A stretch of 64,000 bases of DNA from Paguma larvata (taxonomy: Eukaryota > Chordata > Mammalia > Carnivora > Viverridae). Both the position numbers and the translations under genes were made by a program. The notes beneath the pieces are model-generated. The model had not been told where the DNA came from. It was given only the letters and a program-made list of their open reading frames with translations, and did no database searches. The DNA is taken from contig CM057841.1 of NCBI GenBank assembly GCA_030068075.1, positions 51,315,030-51,379,029 of the forward strand. The letters are read 5' to 3'. Numbering within the stretch: position 1 is the first letter of the stretch; each line of letters begins with the position of its first letter. Of the stretch, positions 12,068 to 24,440 are shown one piece after another.

Positions 12068-12290
12068 TTTTTTTTTTAATTTTAGAAGAGAGAGAGAGCG
12101 AGCATGCATGCATGCATGCATGCAAGCAAGGGAAGGGGCAGAGGGAGAGAGAGAGAGAAAGAATCTTAAGCAGGCTCCCCCACACTCAGCGTGGAGCCCA
12201 ATGCGGGACTCAATCTCATGACCCTGGGTTCATGACCTGAGCTGAAATCAAGAGTTGGATGCTTGACCGACGGAGTCACCCAGGCGCCCC
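12068..12290 (-). mobile_element. Carnivore tRNA-Lys SINE
   Basis: Antisense copy with an internal GCAT repeat (about six units near 12102-12124). Head reads GGAGTCACCCAGGCGCCCC. Confidence 0.88.
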
Positions 12291-12994
12291 AAAAGTGCCA
12301 TTATCGATGAATAACGTCCATTAGCAGCAGGTGAGGAGAGCGGTCCAGGACAAGTAACTAACTAACTTTGGGCGCACCTGTGGGGGAGTGCAGGGTAGGT
12401 TCAAGGAATGGTCCATTTAGCTATTGCATGCACCGAGAGGAGAGACCAAAGATTAACAGGACTGGAATATGTAAATCCACAAATGTCCCTTCAAGGATTC
12501 TGCATTTGGTACTGAAAGCATAGGGGTTAATCAAGGGATTATTGGTGAATGTTCTCAAGTAAGAGAAGACCATGGAAACTATTGTCCAAATAAATGTCAC
12601 CATTTTACTTGGTCCTGTTTTGGGAGGCAGAACAGATTGGGGGGGGGGCATACTGATACAATAGTTCTTTGGTTTGTGCCCCAAGGACGATCTGTCGTCT
12701 ATTTGATCATGAATTAAGGTAGCTACTAACCTGGGATGAGTGGGAAAGCAAGAACACGTCTTTCTTTCAGGAGTGGGAAGACAAAGAGGGGCTGGGGATG
12801 AGGACAGTGGGACACTTGTCCATGGGAGGTCCCCAGACAGGAAGTCACCACCCCTCAGGGCTGGGAGTTAGAACCAACGGCAGGCTGACCAACACGTGCA
12901 TAAAGATGGGAATCATTTTCATAAAACCGTCCCAGCTGAGCGTTCAGAGATTTCCGGAGAGTGAAATCAAATCAAGGCAAACCACAAAAACAAA

Positions 12995-13150
12995 ACTAAC
13001 ATTTACTGAGGATTTGCTGTCAGCCAGCATCTTACACATACCCTCACCGGATCAAAACAGTTCCTTGGAGAGAGGCAGGAGCCCCGCTTTCAGATATACG
13101 GACCCTACATTCCGGAGAGGTTAGGTGGCCTGCCCGTGTTTACTCGGCTG
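12995..13150 (-). mobile_element. MIR relic
   Basis: Antisense fragment with TTACTGAGGATTTGCTGTCA and AGAGGTTAGGTGGCCTGCCC. Confidence 0.5.
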
Positions 13151-14025
13151 GGGAAGATAGGGGCCAGCAGGTGCATCTTCACGTCCTCCAGGCCCGGCGA
13201 CCACCCTGCCCCCCCTCAACCCTCCTGCTCTCCTGCCCTCCTGCCCACACCGCCTGACAAGGAAGAGGACCTTGCTCTCAGCTAGCTCTGCTGCGAATCA
13301 AGGCGCTCTCAGGAAGGCTCAGATTCGTCCAGCTTGGGTCACATGTCCATCCTAAACCAATCACAGAAACAGAGGGATGGCTGTCCTGATTGGCCAGCCT
13401 GATTGGGTCGTGTGCCCACCCCCACGGTGCTCATGGTGGGAGTGGCAACCTGATAGACAGCTCTACCAGAACCAAGTCAAGCGACGATCCCCACAGGGAG
13501 GGAAGCTGGGTGGTTAAAACAGTGTCTACCACAAAGACGGTATATAGAGTGCTGGGGCACCAGATGCTGTTTTAAGCCCCTGTGGCAGTCACCACTGATG
13601 CCACATTACATATCGTCTTGGTGCACCAGAGTTCACCTGCCGCTGTGGACAATTCCTCGGTGCTGACAGCTTCCCACTTGAGCACCTGCATTAGTCTGTC
13701 TTCCTCTGGCCTCCAGTGCCATAGGGCCAAGGGCACTAAGGTGACCCACAATTACTATGGTGGGAGGGGCGGGGATAACACCCCAAGGGTGGGCAGCCTT
13801 CACCATGGAGGATGGAGCCAGTGGATAAATGCCCAGATTCCTTTTACTCCGGTGTCATGATTCAGGGGCATGTTCCACGCAGAATCTCAAATCTCTAAAC
13901 TGCCCACAGGGGTACCTTACTCATTAGCACACCCTTATTGGTCATTGCTAAGAATACTGCTATTTTTCCTTCCTGATCTCATTCTCCTCACTCCCCAACT
14001 CCTGCTTCTTGACACCACCTTCTAT

Positions 14026-14073
14026 ATTTTTTAAATGTTTCTGTATTTATTTTGAAAGAGAGAGAACAAGCAC

Positions 14074-14107
<34 letters not shown>

Positions 14108-14232
14108 CCCAAGCAGGCATCACGCTGTCAGCACAGAGCCTGATGTGAGGCTTGATCTCACGAACCATGGATCATGACCTGAGTCGAAATCAAGAGTCAG
14201 ACGCTTAACTGACTGCGCCACCCGGGCTCCCC
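14026..14232 (-). mobile_element. Carnivore tRNA-Lys SINE
   Basis: Antisense copy with a long GA run (14075-14104). Head GCGCCACCCGGGCTCCCC is diverged. Confidence 0.86.
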
Positions 14233-14299
14233 AACATGACCTTATAAATAAATGACTGTACCCAAATCAGTATCTTGGGGGCTACTTTGGAGAAAATAG

Positions 14300-14485
14300 C
14301 ATTTTTGATATATTAACTTACCAAATACTTACAACAACCTCATAAAGTAAGTGATACGATTCCCCTTTTACTGATGACAAAGTGAAGCCCAGAAGTTAAG
14401 TAAAATGCTCCACACTACACGTAGCAACTGAGTTTCCAGCATTTGGGCCCAGAAATCAAGCTAAGCCCTCTCTAATGCCCAAGTC
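14300..14485 (-). mobile_element. MIR relic
   Basis: Antisense: ACAACCTCATAAAGTAAGTG, CTTTTACTGATGACAAAGTG, AGAAGTTAAGTAAAATGCTC. Confidence 0.65.
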
Positions 14486-15079
14486 AAGTCACTGAAAATG
14501 CACAATACCACTTAACATGGTGGAAAAAAAAATTATCCAAAAGCCAAGCCAGTGTCAATTAAAATGGCTTCTGGGGCCAGCCCTTCTCAGCTTTTCAAAC
14601 ACCTGTCCAGGGAGCAAGAAGAAATTATTGCTGTCTTCTTGACTCTGGAGAATTCTATCCAAGGCCAGCAGGAGGAGGCCCAGCAGCCTGATGAATCAGA
14701 AAGCTGTGCCGGGAAGCAGGGAGTCAGACCAATGCCCACATCGCAATACGTTTGATCTCTTCATCCTCTGCAAAAACAAGCAATCCTTTGCAAAAACAAG
14801 CATAAATCCCTATTGACTGAGCCCCAGCTAATGCTCAGTGGACTGCTGATATTAAGAGCTGGTCTAACAACCGTCTTTGTTTGGCAGCAGAGGTCTGGAT
14901 GTCCCAATGACCCTTTGAGATTAATCAAGTAGTAAGATTAGAAGTCAGCCTACCATCAAAGTGAATGAAGTATTTAACTCAATGAATTAAAAAGATATCG
15001 AAATCTCCGGTTCTCAATCAGGGGCAATCTGCTATCTATCTATCTATCTCTGCTAAGGTAAATATTATTAAGGGGACTC

Positions 15080-15215
15080 GATTCCAGTCTACAGATATTA
15101 ATTAAGCTTTTGCTATGCGCATGGAACTGTTTTATGTACTGGAAAGGATTCAGAGATAAATAGAGCCCGGCCACTGCTGGCAAAAAGCCCATTGTGTAGA
15201 AGACGGAGGGAGAAA
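15080..15215 (-). mobile_element. L2 fragment
   Basis: TTAATTAAGCTTTTGCTATG and TGTACTGGAAAGGATTCAGA match a worn antisense L2 3' end. Confidence 0.45.
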
Positions 15216-15395
15216 GGGGCCCAATCAACCAGAGAAGGCTAGCAGCATAAAAGGGAGAGATGTGTAGGGCTCCAGGGCGCAAAATCGGGAGAGGTGGTAT
15301 TTGTACAGTGGATAAGAATGTCTCTGTGGAAGGGAAGTGACGGACACCCTAAGGCTTTTCCTGCCAAGAATTAACTGCACCCTACTCACAGCTCG

Positions 15396-15622
15396 GTGGT
15401 CAAAAAGCAGAGGCTCTAAAGACAGATGCACTAGGTTTGAACCCTGACTCATATGGTTGCCAGCTGTTGACCTTAAACAAATTATGTGTTTAATCTCTTG
15501 CGTTGTTGTCTCCTCTCTAAAGGGGAATGACAACACTAAAATGTTATCAGGTTATGGTGTGTATTACACGAGTCAATAGATGTATAAGTGGGTGCCTGGT
15601 GCATAATAAGCACTTGTAATTC
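15396..15622 (+). mobile_element. MIR relic
   Basis: Near full-length sense copy: GGTTTGAACCCTGACTCATA, CTGTTGACCTTAAACAAATT, GTGCCTGGTGCATAATAAGC. Confidence 0.7.
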
Positions 15623-16392
15623 TGGCGTGTTTTGTCAGCTGCCCCTGATTTTTCCGGTGGGGAATGACCCCGCCTTGTGCGTTGTTTCGGGCGTCTGGTA
15701 AATCAAGGTGCCCTTCCCTCCTCTAGCCATATGGGACTCATGACCTAGGGAAAGCTAAATGGATGTTCGCCTAGTAATGTGAAGTTTAGGAAGAGAAACG
15801 CAAGCTCAGGAAAGTCAATGGAGCACAGCGTGCTGAGGGTGGAACCCTAAAGAGCCTCCCCGGACTCCCTACGACGCAGATCCCCAAAGCCGCCATATCA
15901 GACTGGTCTTGCATCTGTGAGCATTCCCACACATAGCGTTTAAGCAAGCCAGACCTGATCTTTATTGCAATCAAATAAAGAACCTTCCCCGATTAAAAGG
16001 GGGTCTTTGAACTGGACCTTGAATAACTCAGTAAGGTTGTAACAGGGATAGTTCATGTTCCTAGCAGTATATTCCCTATTTCCCAAAGGAAAGTCAGGAC
16101 ATAAAGCCTGGCAAAGGATGATCATTGCACATCAAGAAAAAGAGGCAGTGTTAGAGACAAAGTGGGCATGCCAGAATAGAAGCGCTTTGGAAATATCCAA
16201 ATTTTTAATTGGGATGCAATGGTCAAATATTTGAAATACAAAAAAATAGAGCCAACCTGTGCATGATACAAAAGCAGTATTTCCCAAATTTCTGTTATTT
16301 GCATACCAACATTTTTGTGATTTTTGTCATACCTGGACCCAGAGTATCATTAATATTTTTCTTAATATTATATATATATACACATATATCGC

Positions 16393-16433
16393 ATATAGTT
16401 ATATGTATACAGCTATATTACATATAACTATAT
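16393..16433. repeat. AT-rich 15-bp palindrome
   Basis: Arms ATATAGTTATATGTA and TACATATAACTATAT are perfect complements with an 11-base spacer. They lie inside a roughly 100-base A/T tract in which TATCATTAATATT also occurs as a direct repeat. Confidence 0.75.
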
Positions 16434-16650
16434 CATTAATATTATATAATTAAGTATATCAATATTGTTCTTTAAATAGACTCACTTTTAAATATTAATT
16501 TTTAAAAATTCTATTGCTACTATAAATGGAAAATATGCATCACTCGCCATGAAAAGAAAGTAATCATAGACATTAACATAATGGAGGCAGGTTAGGGACC
16601 CCCACTACCCAAATATGGGGTGATTCGCACATCAAAATAAATAATGATAG

Positions 16651-16876
16651 GGGCGCCTGGGTGGCTCAGTTGGTTAAGAGGCCGACTTCGGCTCAGGTCA
16701 TGATCTCACTGTCTGTGAGTCCGAGCCCCACGTCAGGCTCTGTGCTGACGGCTCATCAGAGCCTAGAGCCTGCTTCGGATTCTGTGTCTTCTTCCCTCTC
16801 TGCCCTTCCCCAGCTCAAGCTCTGTCTCTATGTCTCTCAAAAATAAATAAACGTTAAAAAAATAAATAAATAAATA
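16651..16876 (+). mobile_element. Carnivore tRNA-Lys SINE
   Basis: Sense copy with head GGGCGCCTGGGTGGCTCAGT and an AAATAAATAAACG tail. The 15-base target duplication AATAAATAATGATAG lies on both sides (16636-16650 and 16877-16891). Confidence 0.93.
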
Positions 16877-17307
16877 AATAAATAATGATAGTAATGGACT
16901 ATAAACCATGATAAAAATTTAAAAATCTATGAGTCCACCAATAAAAAATAATTACAGTTGAATGGTGACTAATTAATACAAAAGGAATGTTATAAAATCA
17001 ATTGGTGAAATTTTGATAAAATCAGGTTATTCATCTAGACCTAAAATAGTTCCCCACAAATTACATGTTAATTACAAAGTAAAAAATGATAACTTTATGG
17101 CGAGAAATCTAGCATCAAAGGCAATAGCATCAATATGGAGAAACATATTCTCTCTGAGGAGGGCACAATATTGCCTCGATCATATTCCTGCCAGAATGTA
17201 CAGAACTGGATTTATTCATGAGGAAATGCCAGACAAATCCAAACTGAAGAACATTCTAAACAACAAAAACAAAAATGGGACTGTACTCTCTAAAAATGGA
17301 AAGACTG

Positions 17308-17519
17308 AGGCGTCCAGGTGGCTCAGTCAGCTAAGCATCTGACTTCGGCTCCAGTCATGATCTTGCGGATTGTGAGTTCAAGCCCCGTGTTGGGCTCTGT
17401 GCTGACAGCTCAGAGCCTGGAGCCTGCTTCAGATTCTGTATCTCCCTCTCTCTCTGCCTCTCCTCTGCTCACACTCTGTCTCTCTCTCTCTCAAAAATAA
17501 ATGAACATTAAAAAAAAAG
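17308..17519 (+). mobile_element. Carnivore tRNA-Lys SINE
   Basis: Sense copy in the L1M relic; head GGCGTCCAGGTGGCTCAGTC. Confidence 0.9.
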
Positions 17520-17872
17520 GCTAGATCAATAGAGCTAAAGAGAGGCTGAAGAACTATTACAAATTACTAACAAGGTAAGAAACAGGACAATTAAAGATAA
17601 TGGGGCGATCCTGAGTTGAATCTGGACTGGGGTGGCAGTGCGGGGGATGGAGCTGTAAAGAATATTATTGGCCCACTGATGGGATTGAATATGAACTGCA
17701 AATTAGATAACAGCATTGTCTCAACATTATATTGCCCGATTTTGATCATTTTTGCATTGTGTCTCTGTGAGAGAAAGTCCTGGTTCGTACGAAAAACACA
17801 TTAGTACTTTAGGTATTAAAGGGGAATAATGTCCCCGAAATTCACTCAAATGGTTAAAAAAATATATGGAGG

Positions 17873-18009
17873 GGTGCCTGGGTGGCTCAGTCGGTTAAGC
17901 GGCCGACTTCAGCTCAGGTCATGATCTCACGGTCTGTGAGTTCCAGCCCCATGTCGGGCTCTGTGCTGATGGCTCAGAGCCTGGAGCCTGCTTCAGATTC
18001 TGTGTCTGC

Positions 18010-18056
<47 letters not shown>

Positions 18057-18115
18057 CTTCCCCTGCTCATGTTATGTCTCTCAAAAATAAATAAACGTTA
18101 AAAAAATTTAAAAAA
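17873..18115 (+). mobile_element. Carnivore tRNA-Lys SINE
   Basis: Sense copy, second insertion in the same L1M relic. It has a long pure CT run at 18017-18053. Confidence 0.92.
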
Positions 18116-18289
18116 ATATATATGGAGAGACAGAAAGAGAGAGAGAAAAGGACAGAGATTATTATAAAGGAAATGGGGCAAAATGTAACCGGCAGGTGAA
18201 TCTGCGTGGCGTGTATGAAGGAGTTCCTCACATTATTCTTTGTAACTTTTCTATGAGTTGGAAATTATGTCAAAATAAAAAATTACCAA

Positions 18290-18504
18290 GGGGTGCCTGG
18301 GCGGCTCGGTCAGTTGAGTATTGCACTCAATCTTGGCTCAGGTCATAATCTCACAGTTCATGGGTTTGAGCCCCACGTCCCACTCCGCACTGGAGCATGG
18401 AGCCTGCTTGGAATTCTTTCCCTCTCCCTCTCTCTCTGCCCCTCCCCTGCTAGTGTGCTCTCTCTCTCTCTCTCAAACAAACAAACAAACAAACAAACAA
18501 ACAT
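18290..18504 (+). mobile_element. Carnivore tRNA-Lys SINE
   Basis: Sense copy directly after the L1M end, with an (AAAC)n tail at 18476-18502. Confidence 0.9.
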
Positions 18505-18519
18505 TAGAAAGATTCTCTG

Positions 18520-18745
18520 TCAGGGAGCCTGGGTGGCTCAGTCAGTTAAGCGTCCGACTTCCGCTCAGGTCATGATCTGGCAGTTTGTGGGTTCAAGCCC
18601 CGCGTCAGGCTCTGTGCTGACAATTCAGAGCCTAGAGCCTGCTTCGCATTCTGTGTGTGTGTCTCTCTCTGCCTCTCTCCTGCTCCTGCTCTGTTTCTCT
18701 CTCTCTCTCTCTCTCAAAAATAAACATTAAAAAAAATTAAAACAA
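18520..18745 (+). mobile_element. Carnivore tRNA-Lys SINE
   Basis: Sense copy immediately after the previous one. A second CT block and tail remnant (18756-18840) follow, probably the end of another truncated copy. Confidence 0.9.
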
Positions 18746-18839
18746 ATAAATTAAAAAGATTCTCTCTCTCTCTCTCTCTCCCTCTGCCCCTCTCCCCTGC
18801 ACACTCACACTTGCTCTCTAAAAAATATAAAACAAAATT

Positions 18840-19715
18840 TTTTAAGTTACCAGAAAATACTAAAAAAACCTAATATAATAAAACCTTATTAGAGTCTAGG
18901 TGAAAACTATTGTCTATGGGAGTCTCTGGGCTTGAGGTCGGTTTCTTGTGGATAAAAAAGAGATTCGCAAGTTTCGGAAAGATTTTAAAAGACATCCATA
19001 CCAACATCAAATTAAAACTGTGTCCTCGCCACCATCATCAAGATCATGCCATAACTGTGTGATCCAGGGCTGTTAATACAGGTGGCCCCACGGCGTGACT
19101 GTCCGGCCTGAGGGAAAGCTGCTCTCAAGCAAACAAGGCTTATGGAAGCTTCGATCTGCAGGGGGGCTGGAAGGGGCGAGGCGGGCGGCCAGGACAGCCC
19201 GACTTTCCTGAGACGACATGCCAGTGTATGTAATTGAATACCCTGGTTCCATCTCTAAGAAACGCACTTTGCGCCCCACGGTTTTGAAACAGATCTCACT
19301 TCTGGGTGGCGACCATGTTTTCCACAGGCAGGCGTTTCTATTTCAATGCTGGCTAAAGCCGGCTTCAACAATGACTCATCGACAGAAGTTTTGTTTCCTC
19401 CACACTAGGAAACTCGGATGGAAAGAGAAACCATCTGTCAGCCACTTCTGTAGCTTGCCGCTCGCGGCCAAGCATCTGCAGTCCCCAAACTGAAATAGAA
19501 TCCCCCAAATGGTCCCCCAAAGAGATCCCGGTACGTTGAGAGGGCTCAGTTTTAGTGGTACCAAAGCATCCTGAGAAGGAAACCACGGCTCTGCCCACTA
19601 AGGATTCTGCCGTGGTGCTGGAAACACCCTCAGGGAGTCCCAGCATCATCCCCGCTAATGTTTGTGGCTCTGGATCTCACCAAGGCAAGCCCCGGAAAAG
19701 CACTCTGCGCGGATG
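18840..19715. other. Unassigned stretch
   Basis: No repeat, conserved exon or regulatory signature that I can name. Confidence 0.4.
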
Positions 19716-19890
19716 ACTTCACTTACTCCTCTCACTATATGCACCCGTTTTACAGATGAAGAAACCGAGGCACGGAGAAGTTAAATAACCCACTCTGATT
19801 CAACAGCCAGCTGCGTGGTGCCAGGATTCACATCCAAGTCGGCTTCCGGAGTCCGTGTGCTCAACCCGCATCAGCCACTAAGCTGTGCTG
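19715..19890 (-). mobile_element. MIR relic
   Basis: Antisense: CCCGTTTTACAGATGAAGAA, GGCACGGAGAAGTTAAATAA, CCAGGATTCACATCCAAGTC. Confidence 0.75.
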
Positions 19891-21098
19891 CCCGGCGGGA
19901 AATAAAAGAGGCACCTTGCTGGGGAGTTGCCGGCTGAAATCCAGGCTGCCCACTTAACACTGAAGTTCAGGTACGGATAACATTTTAGTATAAGTAGGTC
20001 CCAAATATTGCATGAGATAGACTTATACTAAAATACTGTTCATTGTTTATCGGGAATACAAGTGCCAACGGGCATCCAGCTCGTATTTTTATTTGCTGAG
20101 TTTGGCCACCATAAATACGGTGGAGACCAAACCCACCACCTCTGGCTTCGAAAGCGTGTGGCTTCACTATCGGGCCACAGGGTTCGACTCTACCAGGGGG
20201 ACCCAGATCTTCTGGAATCTCCCAAAAAATCTACATGCCCAATCGTTTCAGAACTTCTTAGGGGTGAGAGGGCGGTGGCGGTGTATGAATTCCAGAAAGG
20301 CGTCCGAGTCCCACAGGCAATTATTATTAGGAACCAAGGAGCACCTGTGGGCTGAGCCTGCAGCACTGGGTCTGGAGTACAAGACAGAGAAAGCCAAGCC
20401 GCCTAAAAAATCACTCTAAGTTTGGGGACGTAACACAATACACATTTGTTATTTCATCGTGTTCATGGATCAGGATTCCGGACATCACGCTGTGGAGGCC
20501 TCGCAGGTCATAATCACGGTCAAGCGGGCTGTCCTCCCCCTGGACTCCAGGGCCCTCCTCCACACTCACGCACGCATCCGCCCTCCCACAACAGGGCAGC
20601 TTATGTCTTTCAAGGTCAGTAGAACAGTATTTCCAGCTTGACGGAAGGCGGGGACCCTCTTTTATGGGCTCACCTGATTCGGCCAGGCCCACCCAGGATA
20701 ATCTTCCTATTAGCTCAAAATCAACTGCTCGAGGACCCCAAGGACATCTGCAAAATCCCTTCACCTTTGTCGTATGTAGTATTAATTGAAAGGGAATCAC
20801 AAGATCTTCCCACAGTCAAGGAGAGGAGGTTATAAGTGGATACGGGGGTGGGGAGGTGGGGGGAGGGTTTGGAGGAACCATTGCCTAGAACTGTCCCTGT
20901 CACACTCTCCAGCTATCCAGTTCCTTTTCTGCAAAATTCGAGTAAGAGCACTCACCTTACACCATTGTTGAGAGAATTAAATGGGAAATCCTAGAGAATG
21001 AGCAAAGCACAGCTGATTCTTCCTTAAGAAAAATAGCAAAAGCCTACAAATGAATGTTCTCTGGGGCAAGCAATGAAAACAGTTGGATGGCCCCAATT
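19891..21098. other. Unassigned stretch
   Basis: Moderately GC-rich unique sequence. Short ORFs on both strands have no recognisable domain. Possible MIR remnants near 20940-21010. Confidence 0.4.
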
Positions 21099-21350
21099 AC
21101 TGTAGCAACTAAGCCTGTGGCTCTGAAGACAGACTACAAGGATTTCAGAAATCCTGGCCCCATCACGACTTGGCCCCATCACGACTTGGGCCCTCGGGCC
21201 AGTCCTGGGATCACCTCGTGTAACTGTAATCACATTCCTTACACACAGAAGGAGGATGCTAACAGCTGCTGGCCGTTGAGCTGCCGGGAGATTTAAATGA
21301 GATTATGCACATAAAGCACTTAGTGCAGAGTTTGGCTGATGGAAGGGCTC
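21099..21350 (+). mobile_element. MIR relic (with 16-bp duplication)
   Basis: Sense MIR pieces GTGGCTCTGAAGACAGACTA and AATGAGATTATGCACATAAAGCACTTAG; the middle is altered by the short tandem copy. Confidence 0.5.
21156..21187. repeat. 16-bp tandem duplication
   Basis: GGCCCCATCACGACTT occurs twice in direct succession inside what looks like a MIR relic. Confidence 0.8.
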
Positions 21351-21849
21351 AAACACCGCCGATTCATGGGCATAGCAAGACAACCTTGGCCTTAGTAAAG
21401 GAAGGACATCTCAAAAGAACACAATGCAAATACACATGTCACAAACTTCAAGCCTCTTTATACCGCAGAAAACCTCGTCCCAAGAAGATGTCCTCGAACT
21501 TGGACTCTGGAGTGTGTTTCAGGAACATACGCTAATGTGATCAACCTGCACCATAGATTTCTGTTGCACATCGTTGAAAGTCTCTCCTTAGGGCTAGGCA
21601 TCCTATTTGCTTTTATGAAGCTTTTCAGGAGGAAAAAAAGAAACCGCTTTATTTTTATACCTAAGTAGTGGGAGGGGTCAAGATCCAAGGTGGTAAAATA
21701 CCAACTACTAACACCGTAGCTCTTTCCGATTTACAACATTACGTAGGATTTCTGTTTCCCGTGTTATTTATCTTTATAATCCATGATCTGTACGATGACC
21801 ATGCATCATCATCGTGCATAGAATCTGGAAAAAAAAAAAAGCATCAAAC

Positions 21850-21855
<6 letters not shown>

Positions 21856-21895
<40 letters not shown>
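21856..21895. repeat. (GT)n microsatellite
   Basis: About 20 pure GT units; likely polymorphic. Confidence 0.95.
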
Positions 21896-21896
<1 letters not shown>

Positions 21897-21999
21897 TCTG
21901 TGTGAGTGTGTTTGTTGTCGGTGTGTGAGCGTGTGTACATGAAGCTGGAGGTGGCTGGAGCATCTCTGGGCCCATGAGAGCCCCAGAAAGGCTCCTGAG

Positions 22000-22180
22000 A
22001 GAGCCTGAAGGAGTGGTTCTCACACTTGGGACGCACTTGGCAATCACCCGTGGCTGGTTTTGGCCCGTGCTACCGCAGACTAAAGCACTTCCGGAGAATC
22101 CAATTTACAGTCCGGTGATCCCTAGGGATTGGCATTTTTATACACCCCAGCCCCAGGTGGTTCGGCTGCATTTTGAAAAA
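22000..22180. mobile_element. MER5A-like hAT relic
   Basis: GAGTGGTTCTCACACTTGGG, GGCAATCACCCGTGGCTGGT, then AGGGATTGGCATTTTTATAC. Confidence 0.55.
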
Positions 22181-22414
22181 CCCTTCTTAGGAGCCCGGCC
22201 CCTCCTGCAACAGGCATGAGCTCTGAGGCTCAGTAGTCCAGGATCACTTCAATCGGGAGGCCCTTTCCACACCTGGCCTCTGTAGGGCAGAGGGGAATGT
22301 GTAGTTGGGGGAGGGGGAGGGGAGGTAAGGAAGTGGGGAGAACATGCCACGTAGGTTGTTGAGAGTCTCCAAAGAATATAAGAAATGTTAAAATCTAAAA
22401 ATATACAGATCTAG

Positions 22415-22650
22415 GGGGCACTTGGGGGGCTCAGTTGGTTAAGTGTCCGACTTCGGCTCAGGTCATGATCTCATGGCTCCTGGGCTTAAGCCCGTCGTTG
22501 GGCTCTGGGCTGACAGCTCAGAGCCTGGAGCCTGCTTTGGCTTCTGTGTCTCCCCTCTCTGCTCCTCCCCCACTTGCACTCTGTCTTTGTCTCTCTGTCA
22601 AAATTGAATAAACATTAAAAAATTAAAAAAATAAATATATATATATATAT
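22415..22650 (+). mobile_element. Carnivore tRNA-Lys SINE
   Basis: Sense copy with a (TA)n tail. Exact 14-base target duplication ATATACAGATCTAG at 22401-22414 and 22651-22664. Confidence 0.93.
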
Positions 22651-23384
22651 ATATACAGATCTAGAGTTGCATGAAAATTATTTTTTCTATCCTATCTGTA
22701 TTTTTATGACAATGGAGATAAATTCATTTGTCCGTGTGGCCTTTTGTGAACTTCATAGTCTAAGTGTGGGGGTTTTTGTGAAAGAGGCCTCCTTGCTCCC
22801 TGTACCCCCTCTCTACTCTCGTGACAAGCCTTACCCTAGAAAGACATTTAAAGCCCCTCAAGGAAGGCGGGGGTCAACCACCCCTACCCCACCAGGGCAG
22901 CCAGGCAGGAGAGCTCAGACTTAGCATGATGCTTCTGCCACCTAGTGGTCAAAGACACGCCGCTGATTTATCTTCACCCCTCCTTTCTCAGTCACTGAAG
23001 GATCCAACAAAGCTTTGTCAAGCACCTGTGTGCTGTCAGGCACTTTGGCGGGCTCAGAAGGTAAGTAAGACTCTTCTTTTCTGGAAGAAACCCTACCAAT
23101 CATTTCTCTAAGTCTAGTCGTTCCCAGTGGTGAAATGGAGCTCAGGAGGCAGGGCGAGGAAGTGACTTACTCAAGGTCCCATGCAGGTACCTCTGAAAAT
23201 GCACCCCAAACATTCTTCCCTCCGGGCAACAGGGAGTGTGAAAGGGGATCACCTGTGGGGTTTCTTTGCTACTACACCTGTCCACGTTGGAAAGGGCCCA
23301 CTCCTTGCGTTTCATATTCAGAAAGCCTCAGATGGGCTCCTGCGCTGGATTTTTTTAAACTCCACAGATATTTATTTCTTTATA

Positions 23385-23387
<3 letters not shown>

Positions 23388-23466
<79 letters not shown>
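23388..23466. repeat. Compound (CT)n(AC)n microsatellite
   Basis: About 22 CT units followed directly by about 16 AC units, not part of a SINE. Confidence 0.95.
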
Positions 23467-23468
<2 letters not shown>

Positions 23469-23550
23469 CCCATAAGTGGGAAACCACAGTTTTAGATCAT
23501 GAGGCTCTCACCCAGTTTTCTACATGATAATGATCTCTATCCATATGGCA

Positions 23551-23760
23551 TTTTATTTTATTTTATTATTTTTTTAGAGAGAGAGAGAGAGACCTCGTGA
23601 ATGGGGAAGAGGGGCTAGGCAGAGAGAGAAAGAACCTTAAGCAGGCTCCACACTCAGTGTGGAGCCCAATGCGGGCCTCGATCTAATGACCCTGGGATCA
23701 TGACCTGAGCTGAAACCAAGAGTCGGACGCTCAACCAAGTGAGCCACCCAGGTGCCCTCC
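23551..23760 (-). mobile_element. Carnivore tRNA-Lys SINE
   Basis: Antisense copy; TATGGCATTT occurs on both sides as target duplication. Confidence 0.87.
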
Positions 23761-23784
23761 TATATGGCATTTCAGACTTCACAG

Positions 23785-23990
23785 ACTCCCTCCACATCCA
23801 TTATTGAGTTTGACCTTCACACAACAGTGTGCAAGCTTAATTTCCACCTTGCTGATGAGGAAAGTGGACTTCACAAAGGCTACTTCTGCAGGGTCACCCA
23901 GTAATCAGGGACAATCCCCCCATCTCAAGACCCTTAACACATTTGGAAAGTCCTTTCTACCACGTAACTTCATACAGTCACAGGTTCAGA
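23785..23990 (-). mobile_element. MIR relic
   Basis: Antisense: CACCTTGCTGATGAGGAAAG and CTGCAGGGTCACCCAGTAAT. Confidence 0.55.
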
Positions 23991-24049
23991 GATCAGGGAA
24001 TCTTTGAGAGGCCATTATTCTGTCTCCCGTGAATGTTTTGTTGAAAGAA

Positions 24050-24210
24050 CACACAAGATCCACCAGCATTCACTTAGCATATTCTGTGTGTCAAGAACCA
24101 GAGAAGCAAAGATGCTAAGAAAGGATAGAGTGCTTCCTCTCAAGATGTTTCCTTCGGGAAGATCCAGGTAAACCACCAACTGGAACAGAAACATTCCACA
24201 GTGCTGTGAT
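24050..24210 (-). mobile_element. L2 fragment
   Basis: CATTCACTTAGCATATTCTG, GTGTCAAGAACCAGAGAAGC: worn antisense L2 3' end. Confidence 0.45.
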
Positions 24211-24224
24211 CTTGGTGCCGGTCT

Positions 24225-24440
24225 CCAAGTACGTTAGCAATATTTACCTAGGTCTGCAGCTATTCTCAGAACATTGTCACATATGAACCGTACAAAATAG
24301 GCCTATAACAGACAGGTACTATGTGCCTTTCAGAGACCAGAAAGCTGGGGCTCGAAAAGGTGAAGTGTCTAAGGTCAGACCATTTGTAAACAGTGGAGCC
24401 AAACGACTATTAATCCCCACATTTCACCCCAAAGTCTTAT
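24225..24440 (-). mobile_element. MIR relic
   Basis: Antisense: CTATTCTCAGAACATTGTCA, CAGAGACCAGAAAGCTGGGG, CTAAGGTCAGACCATTTGTA. Confidence 0.5.

Larger units (their letters stand above)
16890..18288 (+). mobile_element. L1M (old LINE-1) 3' end with nested SINEs
   Basis: Non-coding LINE-1 3' sequence split by SINEs at 17308 and 17873. Recognisable pieces are ACTAACAAGG...GACAATTAAAGATAATGGGG, the CATTTTTGCATTGTGTCTCT segment, TACTTTAGGTATTAAAGGGG, and the end TTGGAAATTATGTCAAAATA. Old and decayed; no ORF. Confidence 0.6.

Noticed and set aside
16651..16730. tRNA-like heads of the SINEs as tRNA genes
   Set aside because: The A and B boxes are retrotransposon promoters; no intact cloverleaf with acceptor stem is present and each is followed by a CT-rich SINE body.
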